Origin: Pelobacter sp.
GTDB lineage: Bacteria; Desulfobacterota; Desulfuromonadia; Geobacterales; Pseudopelobacteraceae
DNA length: 64,000 bases
Assembly (NCBI GenBank): GCA_030824515.1
Contig: JAVBXN010000021.1
Location: forward strand, 282,761 to 346,760
Direction of reading: 5' to 3'
The notes under the pieces were generated by a model. It saw only the letters and a list, made by a program, of their open reading frames with translations. It was not told the origin of the DNA and did no database searches. A program made the position numbers and the translations under genes. Shown here piece by piece: positions 47,180 through 55,909 of the stretch (within the stretch, counting starts at the first letter, position 1; the number at the start of each line of letters is the position of its first letter).

Positions 47180-47724
47180 AACTTCCGGAGCAGATTCGTA
47201 CTTTCTGGGGAGATCTGGACCAGCGTACACGCCTGCGGGCCGGATATGCGCTGATTTTCCTGCTGGTGGCAGCGCTGGGTTGGTCAACCCTGGCCGGCAA
47301 GGTCGCCGTGTTGGAGAAGAAGCGCAAGGCCCGTGAAAGTGTGCTGAAGGAACTGCTGCCGCTCAAGGTGGCCTACCGTAGCGCCAGGCAGTCATCCGAC
47401 CTGCTGGCCGGGCGGATGGCCTCGCTCAGGCCTGATGACTCTCCGGCCAGAATCATCGAAGAGATCGGCATCAAGGGCAAGGGAGTCAAGATATCTCCGC
47501 TAAAGGGCGAGGAGCGCAACGGTCTCAGCGAAGATACGGCTGACGTGCGTGTCGATGGCCTGACGTTCAATGAAGCGGTCAACCTGATATACCGCCTGGA
47601 GAAGGGGAGCCGGCCGCTTGTGATCAGGAAATGCAACCTGCGGGTCAGGTTTGACGACCCGTCGCGTTGCGATCTGGCGATGATCCTGGCGCTGCTCAAG
47701 CCGGCGCCGGTACTGGCAAGATGA
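47176..47724 (+). CDS. gspM: Type II secretion inner-membrane protein GspM
   Basis: A 182-aa protein with one N-terminal TM helix (residues 17-37, RLRAGYALIFLLVAALGWSTL) and a periplasmic ferredoxin-like domain. Partner of GspL. Start overlaps gspL and stop overlaps gspN. Confidence 0.83.
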   Translation: MKLPEQIRTFWGDLDQRTRLRAGYALIFLLVAALGWSTLAGKVAVLEKKRKARESVLKELLPLKVAYRSARQSSDLLAGRMASLRPDDSPARIIEEIGIKGKGVKISPLKGEERNGLSEDTADVRVDGLTFNEAVNLIYRLEKGSRPLVIRKCNLRVRFDDPSRCDLAMILALLKPAPVLAR

Positions 47725-48563
47725 TCAGCAGGCGCATGCTGCCGCGCGCCGCTGCGATGCTGTTAGCGGCCGTAATACTGTTCAGCGGACTTGTCTACCT
47801 GTTCTTTCCGGCCGGGCGGATCGACGGCGCCATCGAGCGGTTGCTGGAACCCCAGGGGCTGAAACTGTCGCCGGCGGTCCACAAGACACTGCTGCCGGGA
47901 CTGGGCTGGGATAGCATGCAGCTTTCCTCCGCGCAAGGGGCGTTGCTGAAATGCGACCGACTGCGGGTCAGGCCGCTTCTGCTCAAGCTTCTGACGGGCC
48001 GCGCCGTGATTTCCGGCTCGGCTGTTATCGGCAAAGGTCATCTGGATCTCAGTTACGCTCTGAACGGCAAGCAGGCGCTCGACCTTTCCGCTTCCGATAT
48101 CAACCTTTCCGAGATACCTTTTTTCAAGACGGTTTTGGGCGCCAAATTTTCCGGCCTGCTCTGGAGCGAGGGGAAGTTGCTGCGCAGCAAAGCAGGGTTG
48201 AGCGGAGATCTCAAGCTGGAAGTGCGGCAGCTGGAGTTCTCCGGGGTCAAATTGGGTTCCTTCCCGCTCCCCGACGCAGGCGGCCTGAAAACCCAGGGAA
48301 TGATCAGGGTTATGGACAGCCGGGCGCGGCTGGAAAGTTTTACGCTGGAGGGGGACGGCATCTACATGCGGCTTTCCGGTGACCTGCCGACAGGAGCCAA
48401 CGCTGGGTCGGCTCCACTGAATCTTGTGTTGGAGATCATGCCCAAAGCGGGTTTTCTGGAAAATCAGAAACTGGTCTTCATGTTGCTGGCCAAGTTCATG
48501 GTGTCGCCAGGGGTTTACAGGCTGCCGATCCGGGGAACGCTACTGAAACCGGAGATACTCTAA
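47721..48563 (+). CDS. gspN: Type II secretion protein GspN
   Basis: A 280-aa protein with one N-terminal TM helix (AAAMLLAAVILFSGLVYLFFP) and a long beta-rich periplasmic domain, typical of the GspN found in delta-proteobacterial type II systems. It is the last gene of the gspH-N series. GspC, D, E, F and G are not in this window. Confidence 0.8.
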   Translation: MISRRMLPRAAAMLLAAVILFSGLVYLFFPAGRIDGAIERLLEPQGLKLSPAVHKTLLPGLGWDSMQLSSAQGALLKCDRLRVRPLLLKLLTGRAVISGSAVIGKGHLDLSYALNGKQALDLSASDINLSEIPFFKTVLGAKFSGLLWSEGKLLRSKAGLSGDLKLEVRQLEFSGVKLGSFPLPDAGGLKTQGMIRVMDSRARLESFTLEGDGIYMRLSGDLPTGANAGSAPLNLVLEIMPKAGFLENQKLVFMLLAKFMVSPGVYRLPIRGTLLKPEIL

Positions 48564-48576
48564 CAGAGGAGAGAAA

Positions 48577-49710
48577 ATGGCAATCAAGCTGGGTGAGATG
48601 TTGTTGAAAGAAAAGCTGATAACGCCCGAACAGTTGGACGAAGCGCTCAAGCTTCAGGTCATTTTCGGCATCAAGCTGGGCAGCAGTCTGATCGAACTTG
48701 GTTACATCACCGATGAACAGCTCTGTAAATTTCTGAGCAGCAAGCTGGGAGTGCCGTTTGCCGGCCCGCGTGCTCTTTCATCGGTGCCTCATGATGTCCT
48801 TTCACTCGTTCCGGTGGATCTTGCCGAAAAATATCGCGTGATACCGATCAAGGTCGATGGTAAAAAACTTGCGCTGGCCATGTCCGATCCGACCGATTTC
48901 AAAGCCATTGATGAGGTCTCCTTTGTAACCGGCTGCGTAGTTCATACATACATCGTACCCGATGTTAGAATCACATCAGCACTGTCCCGGCTTTACCATA
49001 TTCGTGGAGATATCAGGTACATCAGGATCGAGGCCGAGGTTGCCAGCAAACGGAGAATTTCACCAAAAAACGCGCAAATACATAAAGCCGAAACGATCGA
49101 AATACCGATGATCGGTGAAAGCGGCGAGTTGCTCAACATCGAAATTCCGCTTGAGTTCGAGGGCTTCGCCAATCTGCCTGACCAACCGGAAGACGATTAT
49201 ACCAACGTGGGCGGTATGGAGCGTTATTCCGTGGACCAGCTGTCGCTGGATTTTGCCTCGGCAAAAAATCGCGATCAGGTTGCCAATGTTTTTATCAAAT
49301 ATCTGGGACAGGAATTTAACGTCGGCGCACTGTTTATTTTCCGCAACAATGCCGCCGCGGGCTGGAAAGGGGTCAGTTCCGGCAACAGAATCGAGGCTCT
49401 TGACAAACTTAGCATTATGTTAAGCAAGCCATCGGTGCTGCGTGATGTGTACGAAACACAGCGCTTTGCAATCGGCACCCTGATCCAGACTCCTGAAAAC
49501 GCACAACTCCTCAAGGCATTGACTGTCAGCACCGGCACTCCGATTCTCGTTCTTCCGGTTGTCATGCTCAAAAAAGTCGTGGCGGCGGTTGTCGTGTCGG
49601 CCGAAATGGAGGCCCTGGGCAAGCGTCTGCAAGAGCTCCAGAAACTGGTCTACAAGGCATCACTGGCTTTCGAGATGCTGATCATCAAGAACAAGATCCT
49701 GATGACATGA
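48577..49710 (+). CDS. MshEN (GspE N-terminal) domain protein without ATPase
   Basis: A 377-aa protein. Residues 1-150 form the GspE N-terminal/MshEN domain: LGEMLLKEKLITPEQLDEALKLQ, then GYITDEQLCKFLSSKLGVPF and VIPIKVDGKKLALAMSDPTD. That domain can bind cyclic di-GMP in MshE. The second half is not the secretion ATPase; it resembles a GAF-like fold (VANVFIKYLGQEFNVGALFIFRNN). It is 13 bp after gspN, so it may regulate the secretion system or pili. The overlap with nadD is four bases. Confidence 0.78.
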   Translation: MAIKLGEMLLKEKLITPEQLDEALKLQVIFGIKLGSSLIELGYITDEQLCKFLSSKLGVPFAGPRALSSVPHDVLSLVPVDLAEKYRVIPIKVDGKKLALAMSDPTDFKAIDEVSFVTGCVVHTYIVPDVRITSALSRLYHIRGDIRYIRIEAEVASKRRISPKNAQIHKAETIEIPMIGESGELLNIEIPLEFEGFANLPDQPEDDYTNVGGMERYSVDQLSLDFASAKNRDQVANVFIKYLGQEFNVGALFIFRNNAAAGWKGVSSGNRIEALDKLSIMLSKPSVLRDVYETQRFAIGTLIQTPENAQLLKALTVSTGTPILVLPVVMLKKVVAAVVVSAEMEALGKRLQELQKLVYKASLAFEMLIIKNKILMT

Positions 49711-50357
49711 GAATCGGCCTGATGGGAGGAACCTTCAACCCGGTCCATAATGCCCATCTGCGGATTGCCGGGCAGGCGCGGATTGCCTGCGAGTTAGACC
49801 GGGTAATATTCATCCCGGCCGCAGATCCGCCCCATAAAAAACTGGCCGGGGATGTGCCTTTCGCCCTGCGCTGCCGGATGGTGCGCCTGGCAATAGACGG
49901 CAATCCTTTCTTCGAGTTGTCGGAAATGGAAGGGGAGCGGAGCGGGAAATCCTATTCCATCGATACGATCCGGATCATCCGTGAACAGATGCCGAATGAC
50001 GAACTGTTCTTCATCATCGGCGGTGATTCATTTTTGGAACTGGGCCTGTGGCACCGTTATGCCGAAATTTTTCGTTCCTGCAATCTGATCGTTTTTGAGC
50101 GTCCCGGCTGTATAATAGTAGATCCGCTAGGAGCCCTGCCGGTTGTCATCCGGGGGGAGTTCGGCTTTGATGCAGGATCGCGGCGCCTGCTGCACGACTC
50201 CGGTCATGTCGTGCATTTTGTGCCGGATGACCCGCAGGATATCTCCTCAACCGAAGTCCGCCGGCTTTCGGCCGCCGGAATGAATATCGATAATCTTGTA
50301 CCACCAGCAGTAGCAGCATATATCTCGCAGCAAAGGATCTATAACGTATGCCAGTAA
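49707..50357 (+). CDS. nadD: Nicotinate-nucleotide adenylyltransferase
   Basis: A 216-aa enzyme of NAD synthesis. The nucleotidyltransferase motif is GLMGGTFNPVHNAHLRIA, with the H-x-x-H, and the C-terminal ISSTEVRRL is present. Followed by rsfS with a 10-bp overlap, a conserved pair. Confidence 0.95.
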   Translation: MRIGLMGGTFNPVHNAHLRIAGQARIACELDRVIFIPAADPPHKKLAGDVPFALRCRMVRLAIDGNPFFELSEMEGERSGKSYSIDTIRIIREQMPNDELFFIIGGDSFLELGLWHRYAEIFRSCNLIVFERPGCIIVDPLGALPVVIRGEFGFDAGSRRLLHDSGHVVHFVPDDPQDISSTEVRRLSAAGMNIDNLVPPAVAAYISQQRIYNVCQ

Positions 50358-50761
50358 AAAAAACCAAACCGGTCGAAAAAACGACCCTGACCGCCAGCGA
50401 ACGCGCCCTGAAATGCGCCGAGCTGGCCTTTGACAAAAAAGCTTTTGATATCTGCGTGCGCGACATCTCCAGGGTCTCATCGATCGCCGACTACATGGTG
50501 ATCATCTCCGGGTCGTCCGACAAACAGAACCAGGCCATTGCCGACAACATCCGCAGCGGATTGAAGAAATACGGCAAGATAAACGATATCGAGGGCGCCA
50601 GCGACGGCAAATGGATCGTGATGGACTATAGCGATGTGCTGGTGCACATTTTCCATGACAACCTGCGCCGTTACTATGACCTGGACGGGTTGTGGGGCCT
50701 GGCGCCGGAGATGGAGCTGCCGGCGGAGATCAAGGCGGCCCGCAAGGACACCGATTTTTGA
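50348..50761 (+). CDS. rsfS: Ribosomal silencing factor RsfS
   Basis: A 137-aa protein of the Iojap family that binds L14 and blocks subunit joining during starvation. ALKCAELAFDKKAFDICVRDIS and DYMVIISGSSDKQNQAIADNI are typical, as is HIFHDNLRRYYDLDGLW near the C-terminus. Confidence 0.95.
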   Translation: MPVKKTKPVEKTTLTASERALKCAELAFDKKAFDICVRDISRVSSIADYMVIISGSSDKQNQAIADNIRSGLKKYGKINDIEGASDGKWIVMDYSDVLVHIFHDNLRRYYDLDGLWGLAPEMELPAEIKAARKDTDF

Positions 50762-50764
50762 TAA

Positions 50765-50880
50765 GGATTCGCCTTCAAGCGGATAGCGGCGTTGCTTCGT
50801 CGTCGCACTCCTCGACGTACTTGAAGTACGCCTGCGTCGGTTCCATCTCGCTTCCTTGCCATTCGCTCGAAATCGAATCC
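50765..50880 (-). repeat. Dispersed ~100-bp imperfect palindrome, copy 3
   Basis: Outer arms GGATTCG (50765-50771) and CGAATCC (50874-50880), central palindrome CGTACTT-G-AAGTACG (50816-50830). Read on the minus strand its body is homologous to copy 1 at 11976. It lies between rsfS and rlmH. Confidence 0.8.
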
Positions 50881-50900
50881 TTGGATGGGGCTGTTGCCGC

Positions 50901-51359
50901 ATGAAAATCAAGGTATTGTGGGTCGGCAAGAGTCGCGACCCGTGGGTCAGGGAGGCGGTTAACGAATATGCCGGCCGCATCCGGCGCTACTGCCCGCTGG
51001 AACTGGTTGACATCCGCGACGAGAAGGGCGCCGAAGCCGAGGAGATGCGCCGCCGCGAATGCGAACGGCTGGAAAAACAGATTCCGGCCAACGCCACGCT
51101 GATCCTGCTGGATGAACGTGGCGAACAGCCGGATTCACCCGGCCTGGCCGCGCTGATCGGCAAGCAGCGCGACAGCGGCGTCGGGGAAATCGTCTTCGCG
51201 ATCGGCGGCGCCTACGGCTTTTCCGAGGAATTCCGTCGCCGGGGCAAGCTGTTGGCGCTGTCGCGCATGACCTTCACCCACCAGATGGTGCGGGCCTTCC
51301 TGCTGGAACAGATCTACCGCGCCTTTACGATTCTTAACAACGAACCGTATCATCATTGA
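50901..51359 (+). CDS. rlmH: 23S rRNA pseudouridine-1915 N3-methyltransferase
   Basis: A 152-aa SPOUT-type methyltransferase. [17 protein letters not shown] and the C-terminal [28 protein letters not shown] are the family hallmarks. The ATG at 50901 gives the expected [10 protein letters not shown] start; upstream in-frame codons lie in the repeat. Confidence 0.96.
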   Translation: MKIKVLWVGKSRDPWVREAVNEYAGRIRRYCPLELVDIRDEKGAEAEEMRRRECERLEKQIPANATLILLDERGEQPDSPGLAALIGKQRDSGVGEIVFAIGGAYGFSEEFRRRGKLLALSRMTFTHQMVRAFLLEQIYRAFTILNNEPYHH

Positions 51360-51376
51360 TCCGAAAGGACGTACCG

Positions 51377-52912
51377 ATGAAAAAGCCACTTCTTCTAATG
51401 ATCCTGGATGGTTGGGGGATCAACCCCAACCCTGCTCACAATGCCGTTGCACTGGCGAATACCCCCAATCTGAACCGTTTGCTGGCCGACTACCCCCATG
51501 TTCCGATCCGCACTTCCGGCATGGCGGTCGGACTGCCCGAGGGGCAGATGGGCAACTCCGAGGTCGGGCACCTGAATATCGGCGCCGGCCGGGTGGTGTA
51601 CCAGGAGCTGACCCGGGTCACCAAGGCGATTGATGACGGAGAGTTCTTCAGCAACCCGGTGCTGCTCGATTGTATCGCCAAAGTCAAGGCCTCCGGCGGC
51701 CGCCTGCACCTTTCCGGCCTGCTTTCCGACGGCGGAGTGCACTCCCACAACTCGCACCTCTACGCCTTTCTGGAGCTGGCCAGGCGCGAAGGCCTGAAAG
51801 ATGTCTTTATCCACTGCCTGCTGGATGGCCGCGATACCCCTCCCCAGAGCGGCAGCGAATATCTGGCGCAGCTTGAAACGGAGATCACCCGGATCGGAGT
51901 GGGGCGGATTGCAACCGTGATGGGGCGTTACTATGCCATGGACCGTGACACTCGCTGGGACCGGGTCGAGAAGGCCTACAACGCGATAGTGCATGGTCTG
52001 GGGGAGCTGTGTGTCTCGTCGAAAGACGCGATAGAGCAGAGCTACGACTCGAAGATTTACGATGAATTCGTGGTTCCAACCGTCATCTGTGAACAGGGTG
52101 CGCCGGTCGGCCAGTTGCTGGACGGTGACGGCTTCATCTTTTTCAATTTCCGCTCCGACCGGGCCCGTGAAATCACCCGTGCAATCGCGCTGGAAGAATT
52201 TGACGGTTTCGAGCGCGGCCATCGTCCGGATCTGGCCGGTTATGTCTGTCTGACCGAGTATGATGCCACCTTCGGGTTGCCGATCGCCTTTGCATCCACG
52301 GAACTGGTTAACATACTGGGGGGAGTGCTGGCCGATGCCGGCCTGAAACAGCTGCGCATTGCCGAAACCGAGAAATACGCCCATGTAACCTTCTTCTTCA
52401 ACGGCGGGGTTGAGACGCCGTTCGCGGGTGAAGACCGCGCCCTGATCCCGTCACCCAAGGATGTGGCCACCTACGACCTGAAGCCGGAGATGAGCGCCTT
52501 CCAGGTGACCGAAAAACTTTTGAAACTGCTGGATCAGGATGTCTATGACGTGATCATACTCAATTTTGCCAACTGCGACATGGTCGGCCACACCGGCATC
52601 GAAGCGGCGGCGATCAAGGCGGTCGAAACAGTCGATGCCTGCGCCGGGCGGATTATCGACAAGATTCGGCAAAAGGGGGGTGCGGTGCTGATCACCGCCG
52701 ATCACGGCAATGCCGAACAGATGATCGATGAGAACGGTGAACCATTCACGGCCCATACGACCAATCCTGTCTGGCTGGTGCTGGTGGATGACAGCCGCAA
52801 GGGCGTAAGGCTGCGCGAAGGTGGAAGGTTGGCCGACATTGCGCCGACCATGCTGAAGATGCTGGGCCTGGAGCAGCCGCTGGAGATGGCGGGGGAGAGC
52901 CTGATCCTGTAG
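51377..52912 (+). CDS. gpmI: 2,3-bisphosphoglycerate-independent phosphoglycerate mutase
   Basis: A 511-aa glycolytic enzyme of the alkaline-phosphatase superfamily. The metal site and catalytic Ser are in LMILDGWG and [17 protein letters not shown]. Further motifs are [11 protein letters not shown] and [12 protein letters not shown]. The ATG at 51377 has GAAAGGAC upstream and gives the family-typical [14 protein letters not shown]. Confidence 0.97.
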   Translation: MKKPLLLMILDGWGINPNPAHNAVALANTPNLNRLLADYPHVPIRTSGMAVGLPEGQMGNSEVGHLNIGAGRVVYQELTRVTKAIDDGEFFSNPVLLDCIAKVKASGGRLHLSGLLSDGGVHSHNSHLYAFLELARREGLKDVFIHCLLDGRDTPPQSGSEYLAQLETEITRIGVGRIATVMGRYYAMDRDTRWDRVEKAYNAIVHGLGELCVSSKDAIEQSYDSKIYDEFVVPTVICEQGAPVGQLLDGDGFIFFNFRSDRAREITRAIALEEFDGFERGHRPDLAGYVCLTEYDATFGLPIAFASTELVNILGGVLADAGLKQLRIAETEKYAHVTFFFNGGVETPFAGEDRALIPSPKDVATYDLKPEMSAFQVTEKLLKLLDQDVYDVIILNFANCDMVGHTGIEAAAIKAVETVDACAGRIIDKIRQKGGAVLITADHGNAEQMIDENGEPFTAHTTNPVWLVLVDDSRKGVRLREGGRLADIAPTMLKMLGLEQPLEMAGESLIL

Positions 52913-52956
52913 GTATGGATGGTGGATATGAAGCAAGGCATCGCAGGGGGTAACTC

Positions 52957-53379
52957 ATGGCCAATCAGGATGTCCGCTGGAAACAGCGCTATGCAAACTA
53001 CACCAAAGCCTTGGCTCAACTGCGAAAATTCATCGCCAAGGGCGATCTGAACGAGCTTGAGGAACAGGGGATTATTCAGGCTTTTGAGTATACCTATGAA
53101 TTGGCGTGGAATGTCATTCGCGATTACCTGAGCGAACAGGGCAACCAGAATATTCATGGTTCACGGGATGCCATTCGGGAGGCTTTCAACCTGGGATTGA
53201 TCAGTGATGGCGAGGGGTGGATGGATATGTTGAAAGATCGCAATCTGACCTCGCACACCTACAATGAAGAAACCGCGCAAGCCATTGCCGAACAGATCAT
53301 GACGCGCTATTTCTCACTGTTTGAAACGCTGCACCGCATGATGCAGGGCATTGCCGATTCCCGGAGCAGGGATGAGTGA
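52957..53379 (+). CDS. HepT-like / HI0074-family nucleotidyltransferase partner
   Basis: A 140-aa all-helical protein of the HI0074 family (RWKQRYANYTKALAQLRKF and GIIQAFEYTYELAWNVIRDYLSEQG). The RNLTSHTY segment corresponds to the R-x4-H-x-Y motif of HepT ribonucleases. Its 3' end overlaps the MNT-type nucleotidyltransferase gene, forming a type VII toxin-antitoxin-like pair in which the partner AMPylates the HEPN protein. Confidence 0.87.
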   Translation: MANQDVRWKQRYANYTKALAQLRKFIAKGDLNELEEQGIIQAFEYTYELAWNVIRDYLSEQGNQNIHGSRDAIREAFNLGLISDGEGWMDMLKDRNLTSHTYNEETAQAIAEQIMTRYFSLFETLHRMMQGIADSRSRDE

Positions 53380-53716
53380 ACAAAGATTTGGCCTCAAGGA
53401 GAGCGCCATTACGGCGATAAACGGAGTCTTTGCCGCCTGTCCGGAGCTGGAACGGGTGATTCTCTACGGTTCCCGTGCCATGGGTAAACAGCGCAACGGT
53501 TCCGACATCGATTTGACCATCGTTGGAGACGGAGTGACGCACGTTCAGTTGCTGCGAATGGCAAATCAGCTGGACGATCTGCTGCTTCCATACAAGATTG
53601 ACCTGTCGTTGCTGCGGCAGATCGAGAACCCTGATCTGCTGGATCATATCCGGCGGGTGGGGGTGGCGTTTTTTGAACGGGACTCCGAACGATCTTCTGG
53701 GAATCAAAACAATTAG
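53372..53716 (+). CDS. MNT-family minimal nucleotidyltransferase (MntA-like)
   Basis: A 114-aa protein with the nucleotidyltransferase signature LYGSRAMGKQRNGSDIDL (G-S-x10-D-x-D) and a third acidic residue in KIDLSLL. In HepT-MntA pairs this enzyme AMPylates a Tyr of the HEPN toxin. The ATG at 53372 overlaps the end of the HepT-like gene; upstream codons lie within that gene. Confidence 0.87.
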   Translation: MSEQRFGLKESAITAINGVFAACPELERVILYGSRAMGKQRNGSDIDLTIVGDGVTHVQLLRMANQLDDLLLPYKIDLSLLRQIENPDLLDHIRRVGVAFFERDSERSSGNQNN

Positions 53717-53760
53717 GCTGACAAGCGGTGAGACCAACGGACGCACCGACGGAGGATTAT

Positions 53761-54417
53761 GTGGTCATACGCAAACTGACTGGAACCAATCAGCAATTCA
53801 CGATCGGCAAGATTGTCTGCCTGGCGCGCAACTATGCCGAGCATGCCCGAGAGCTGGGCAACGAGACTCCCGCCGCTCCGGTGCTGTTCATGAAACCGGC
53901 TTCGTCCGTGATCGGCGATGGCGATACGGTACGGATACCGGACTACTCGCAGGAGTGCCATTACGAGGTCGAGCTGGCCGTGCTGATTGGCCTCCAGGCC
54001 TGCAAGGTGGCGGAGGACAGGGCACTGGAGCATGTCGCCGGTTACGGCGTGGCGATCGACATGACGCTGCGCGATGTGCAGAACCAGCTCAAAGCCAAGG
54101 GGCTGCCCTGGGAAATTGCCAAGGGATTTGACACCTCCTGCCCGCTTTCGGATTTCGTGCCAGCCGGGCAGGTGCCTGACTCCCAGAACCTGAAGCTGAC
54201 CCTGTCGGTCAATGGAGAGATGCGTCAGGATGGCTGCACTTCGGACATGATTCACAACGTGACGCGAATAGTCTCGCATATTTCCGGAATCTTCACGCTG
54301 GAACCGGGCGATGTGATCCTGACCGGCACTCCTGCCGGCGTCGGGCAGGTGCGGGGAGGAGATGTGATGGAAGCGGGCATCGAATCAGTTGGCCGCATCA
54401 CGATACCGGTGCAATAA
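53761..54417 (+). CDS. Fumarylacetoacetate hydrolase-family protein
   Basis: A 218-aa protein of the FAH family (YcgM/acylpyruvase-like). Metal-binding acidic residues are in CHYEVELAVLIG and the pattern GYGVAIDMTLRDVQNQLKAKGLPW is typical, followed by GDVILTGTPAGVGQV. The substrate (acylpyruvate, oxaloacetate or another) cannot be fixed from sequence. The GTG at 53761 is preceded by GGAGGATTAT; an earlier GTG at 53728 is in frame but has no ribosome site. Confidence 0.88.
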   Translation: MVIRKLTGTNQQFTIGKIVCLARNYAEHARELGNETPAAPVLFMKPASSVIGDGDTVRIPDYSQECHYEVELAVLIGLQACKVAEDRALEHVAGYGVAIDMTLRDVQNQLKAKGLPWEIAKGFDTSCPLSDFVPAGQVPDSQNLKLTLSVNGEMRQDGCTSDMIHNVTRIVSHISGIFTLEPGDVILTGTPAGVGQVRGGDVMEAGIESVGRITIPVQ

Positions 54418-54494
54418 TATTCAAAAAGACATATATTGACAGTCGGGATCAAGCAGCGGTATATTTAATGAAATTACCGATGGAGGATTTCGAC

Positions 54495-54638
54495 ATGGAA
54501 ACTGAAAAAACCTGCCCTGATTGCCAGGGCAAAATGATCCTGATGCCTGGTTGAGGCGGCCTCTTCTGGCGGTGCCAGAAGTGCGGAGTCAGATTTTCCT
54601 ACGATGGCGGAAAAGCCGGTGGCGGCTGCAGCTGTTAG
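54495..54638 (+). CDS. Small dual-CxxC selenoprotein (TGA = selenocysteine at codon 20)
   Basis: Reading from ATG 54495 (GGAGG 8 nt upstream) gives CPDC at residues 7-10, then an in-frame TGA at 54552-54554, then GGLFWRCQKCG with a second CxxC, and a Gly/Cys-rich tail ending GGGCSC before a TAG. The total is 47 codons. Eight bases after the TGA there is a perfect 8-bp hairpin with a GGT loop, as in bacterial SECIS elements. The gene is followed by a terminator 17 bp later. The protein looks like a tiny zinc ribbon or thiol-redox protein with U20 just before G-G. It resembles what I recall as a 'dual CXXC motif small (seleno)protein' family; the biochemical role is unknown. If the TGA were a stop, only 19 residues would be made and the coding-like sequence after it would be unexplained. 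Confidence 0.85.
54555..54581 (+). promoter_or_regulatory. Bacterial SECIS element
   Basis: CTTCTGGC (54563-54570) pairs perfectly with GCCAGAAG (54574-54581); the loop is GGT. The stem begins 8 nt after the TGA and the loop lies about 17-19 nt from it, within the range used by SelB. A G-U in the apical loop matches the E. coli fdhF element. Confidence 0.8.
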
Positions 54639-54654
54639 TGGGTGGATTGACGGC

Positions 54655-54686
54655 GGGGCGGGCCATGCGGTTCGCCCCGTTTTTTT
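54655..54686 (+). terminator. Rho-independent terminator after the selenoprotein gene
   Basis: GGGGCG (54655-54660) pairs with CGCCCC (54673-54678), followed by a run of seven T after a G. It ends the transcript shortly after the selenoprotein stop codon. Confidence 0.85.
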
Positions 54687-54712
54687 GCTGTTATCTGTGA
54701 AAGAGGGGCTTT

Positions 54713-55909
54713 GTGCGCAAGAATCCTTTTAAACAGAAAAAACGCCTCACCAGAATCCTGCGCCTGTTGCGGCGGCTTCGTCCCGCCGAGTTGCCGGTCA
54801 CACACCGCCATAACCACGTCCAGCTTTTCCCGGAAGGGCCCCAGTTTTTCGAAGCCCTCCTGTCCGCCATACGCTCAGCGCAACATACTCTTCTGCTGGA
54901 ATACTACACGATTCACGATGACCAGACCGGCCGGGAGCTGGCCGCTGCCCTGACTGCCGCCGTGCGTCGTGGCGTCAAAGTCCAGCTGATCTACGACTAT
55001 ATCGGCTGTGTCGATACAACTTACTATTATTTCGACAATCTTGCCATCCAGGGAGTCGATCTGCTCCCCTTCAACAAGCCCTCTTTCAAGCGCGGCCTGT
55101 ACTGGTTCGACAAGCGCGACCACCGCAAGATGACGATTGTTGACGATCAGCTGGCATTTCTGGGCGGATTCAATATCGGTGACGAGTATTCCGGCCGGGC
55201 GGAAGGAAACCGCCGTTTTCGGGATATGGGATTCAGCATCAGCGGGGACGCGGTCAGCGAACTGGTTGCCATATTCAATGCAACCAAACAGCTGGAGCAT
55301 GATGAGCCGGTCAAGCCGCTACTGATTCGCAAGCCTCACCGATACGACAAAGCCGCCGGTCATGCCAGCGTCGTGATTATCAGCGGCGGTCCGCGCCAGC
55401 GGCGCTCCTATATCCGAGAGGCGTTCCAGGTCAACATCGCCTCGGCCGCCGAAGAGATCCTGATTGCCACCCCCTATTTCGTTCCGGGCCCCCGCATCAT
55501 CCGCTCGATGCTGCGCGCCGCCCGGCGTGGCGTGCGGGTGCGCCTGCTGCTGCCAGCCCGCAGCGATGTGAGGCTGGTGCTGCTGCTGGGGCGAAGTTCC
55601 TATGGCACCCTGCTGAAGGGAGGGGTCGAGATTTATGAGCTGGATCGTGAAATCCTGCATGCCAAGGTGATGCTGATCGATGCGGAAAGAACCGTGATCG
55701 GATCGGCCAACCTGGATCAGCGCAGCTTCCATCGTAATTACGAAATCAACTGCGTGGTGGACAATGTCGAGTTCGGCGGCCAGATCCGGGAACTTCTGCA
55801 GCGGGAGATCGGCGCTGCCCGTCGGGTCAGGCTGGATGTGCATGAGCAGCGTGGCCTGCTGACCCGTGCGATGGAGCGGGTGGTCAGCCTGTTCGCCTGG
55901 TTCCTCTGA
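54713..55909 (+). CDS. Cardiolipin synthase, ClsB-like
   Basis: A 398-aa phospholipase D-family protein with two HKD motifs: HRKMTIVDDQLAFLGGFNI and HAKVMLIDAERTVIGSANLD. It lacks the two N-terminal TM helices of ClsA, so it is of the ClsB type. It starts at a GTG preceded by AGAGGGG. Its last 26 bp overlap the convergent glycosyltransferase gene. Confidence 0.9.
   Translation: MRKNPFKQKKRLTRILRLLRRLRPAELPVTHRHNHVQLFPEGPQFFEALLSAIRSAQHTLLLEYYTIHDDQTGRELAAALTAAVRRGVKVQLIYDYIGCVDTTYYYFDNLAIQGVDLLPFNKPSFKRGLYWFDKRDHRKMTIVDDQLAFLGGFNIGDEYSGRAEGNRRFRDMGFSISGDAVSELVAIFNATKQLEHDEPVKPLLIRKPHRYDKAAGHASVVIISGGPRQRRSYIREAFQVNIASAAEEILIATPYFVPGPRIIRSMLRAARRGVRVRLLLPARSDVRLVLLLGRSSYGTLLKGGVEIYELDREILHAKVMLIDAERTVIGSANLDQRSFHRNYEINCVVDNVEFGGQIRELLQREIGAARRVRLDVHEQRGLLTRAMERVVSLFAWFL

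Noticed and set aside
54495..54554. The TGA at 54552 as a true stop or a pseudogene
   Set aside because: The sequence after it keeps a second CxxC, a Gly/Cys tail and a stop in frame, and an adjacent perfect SECIS hairpin explains read-through.
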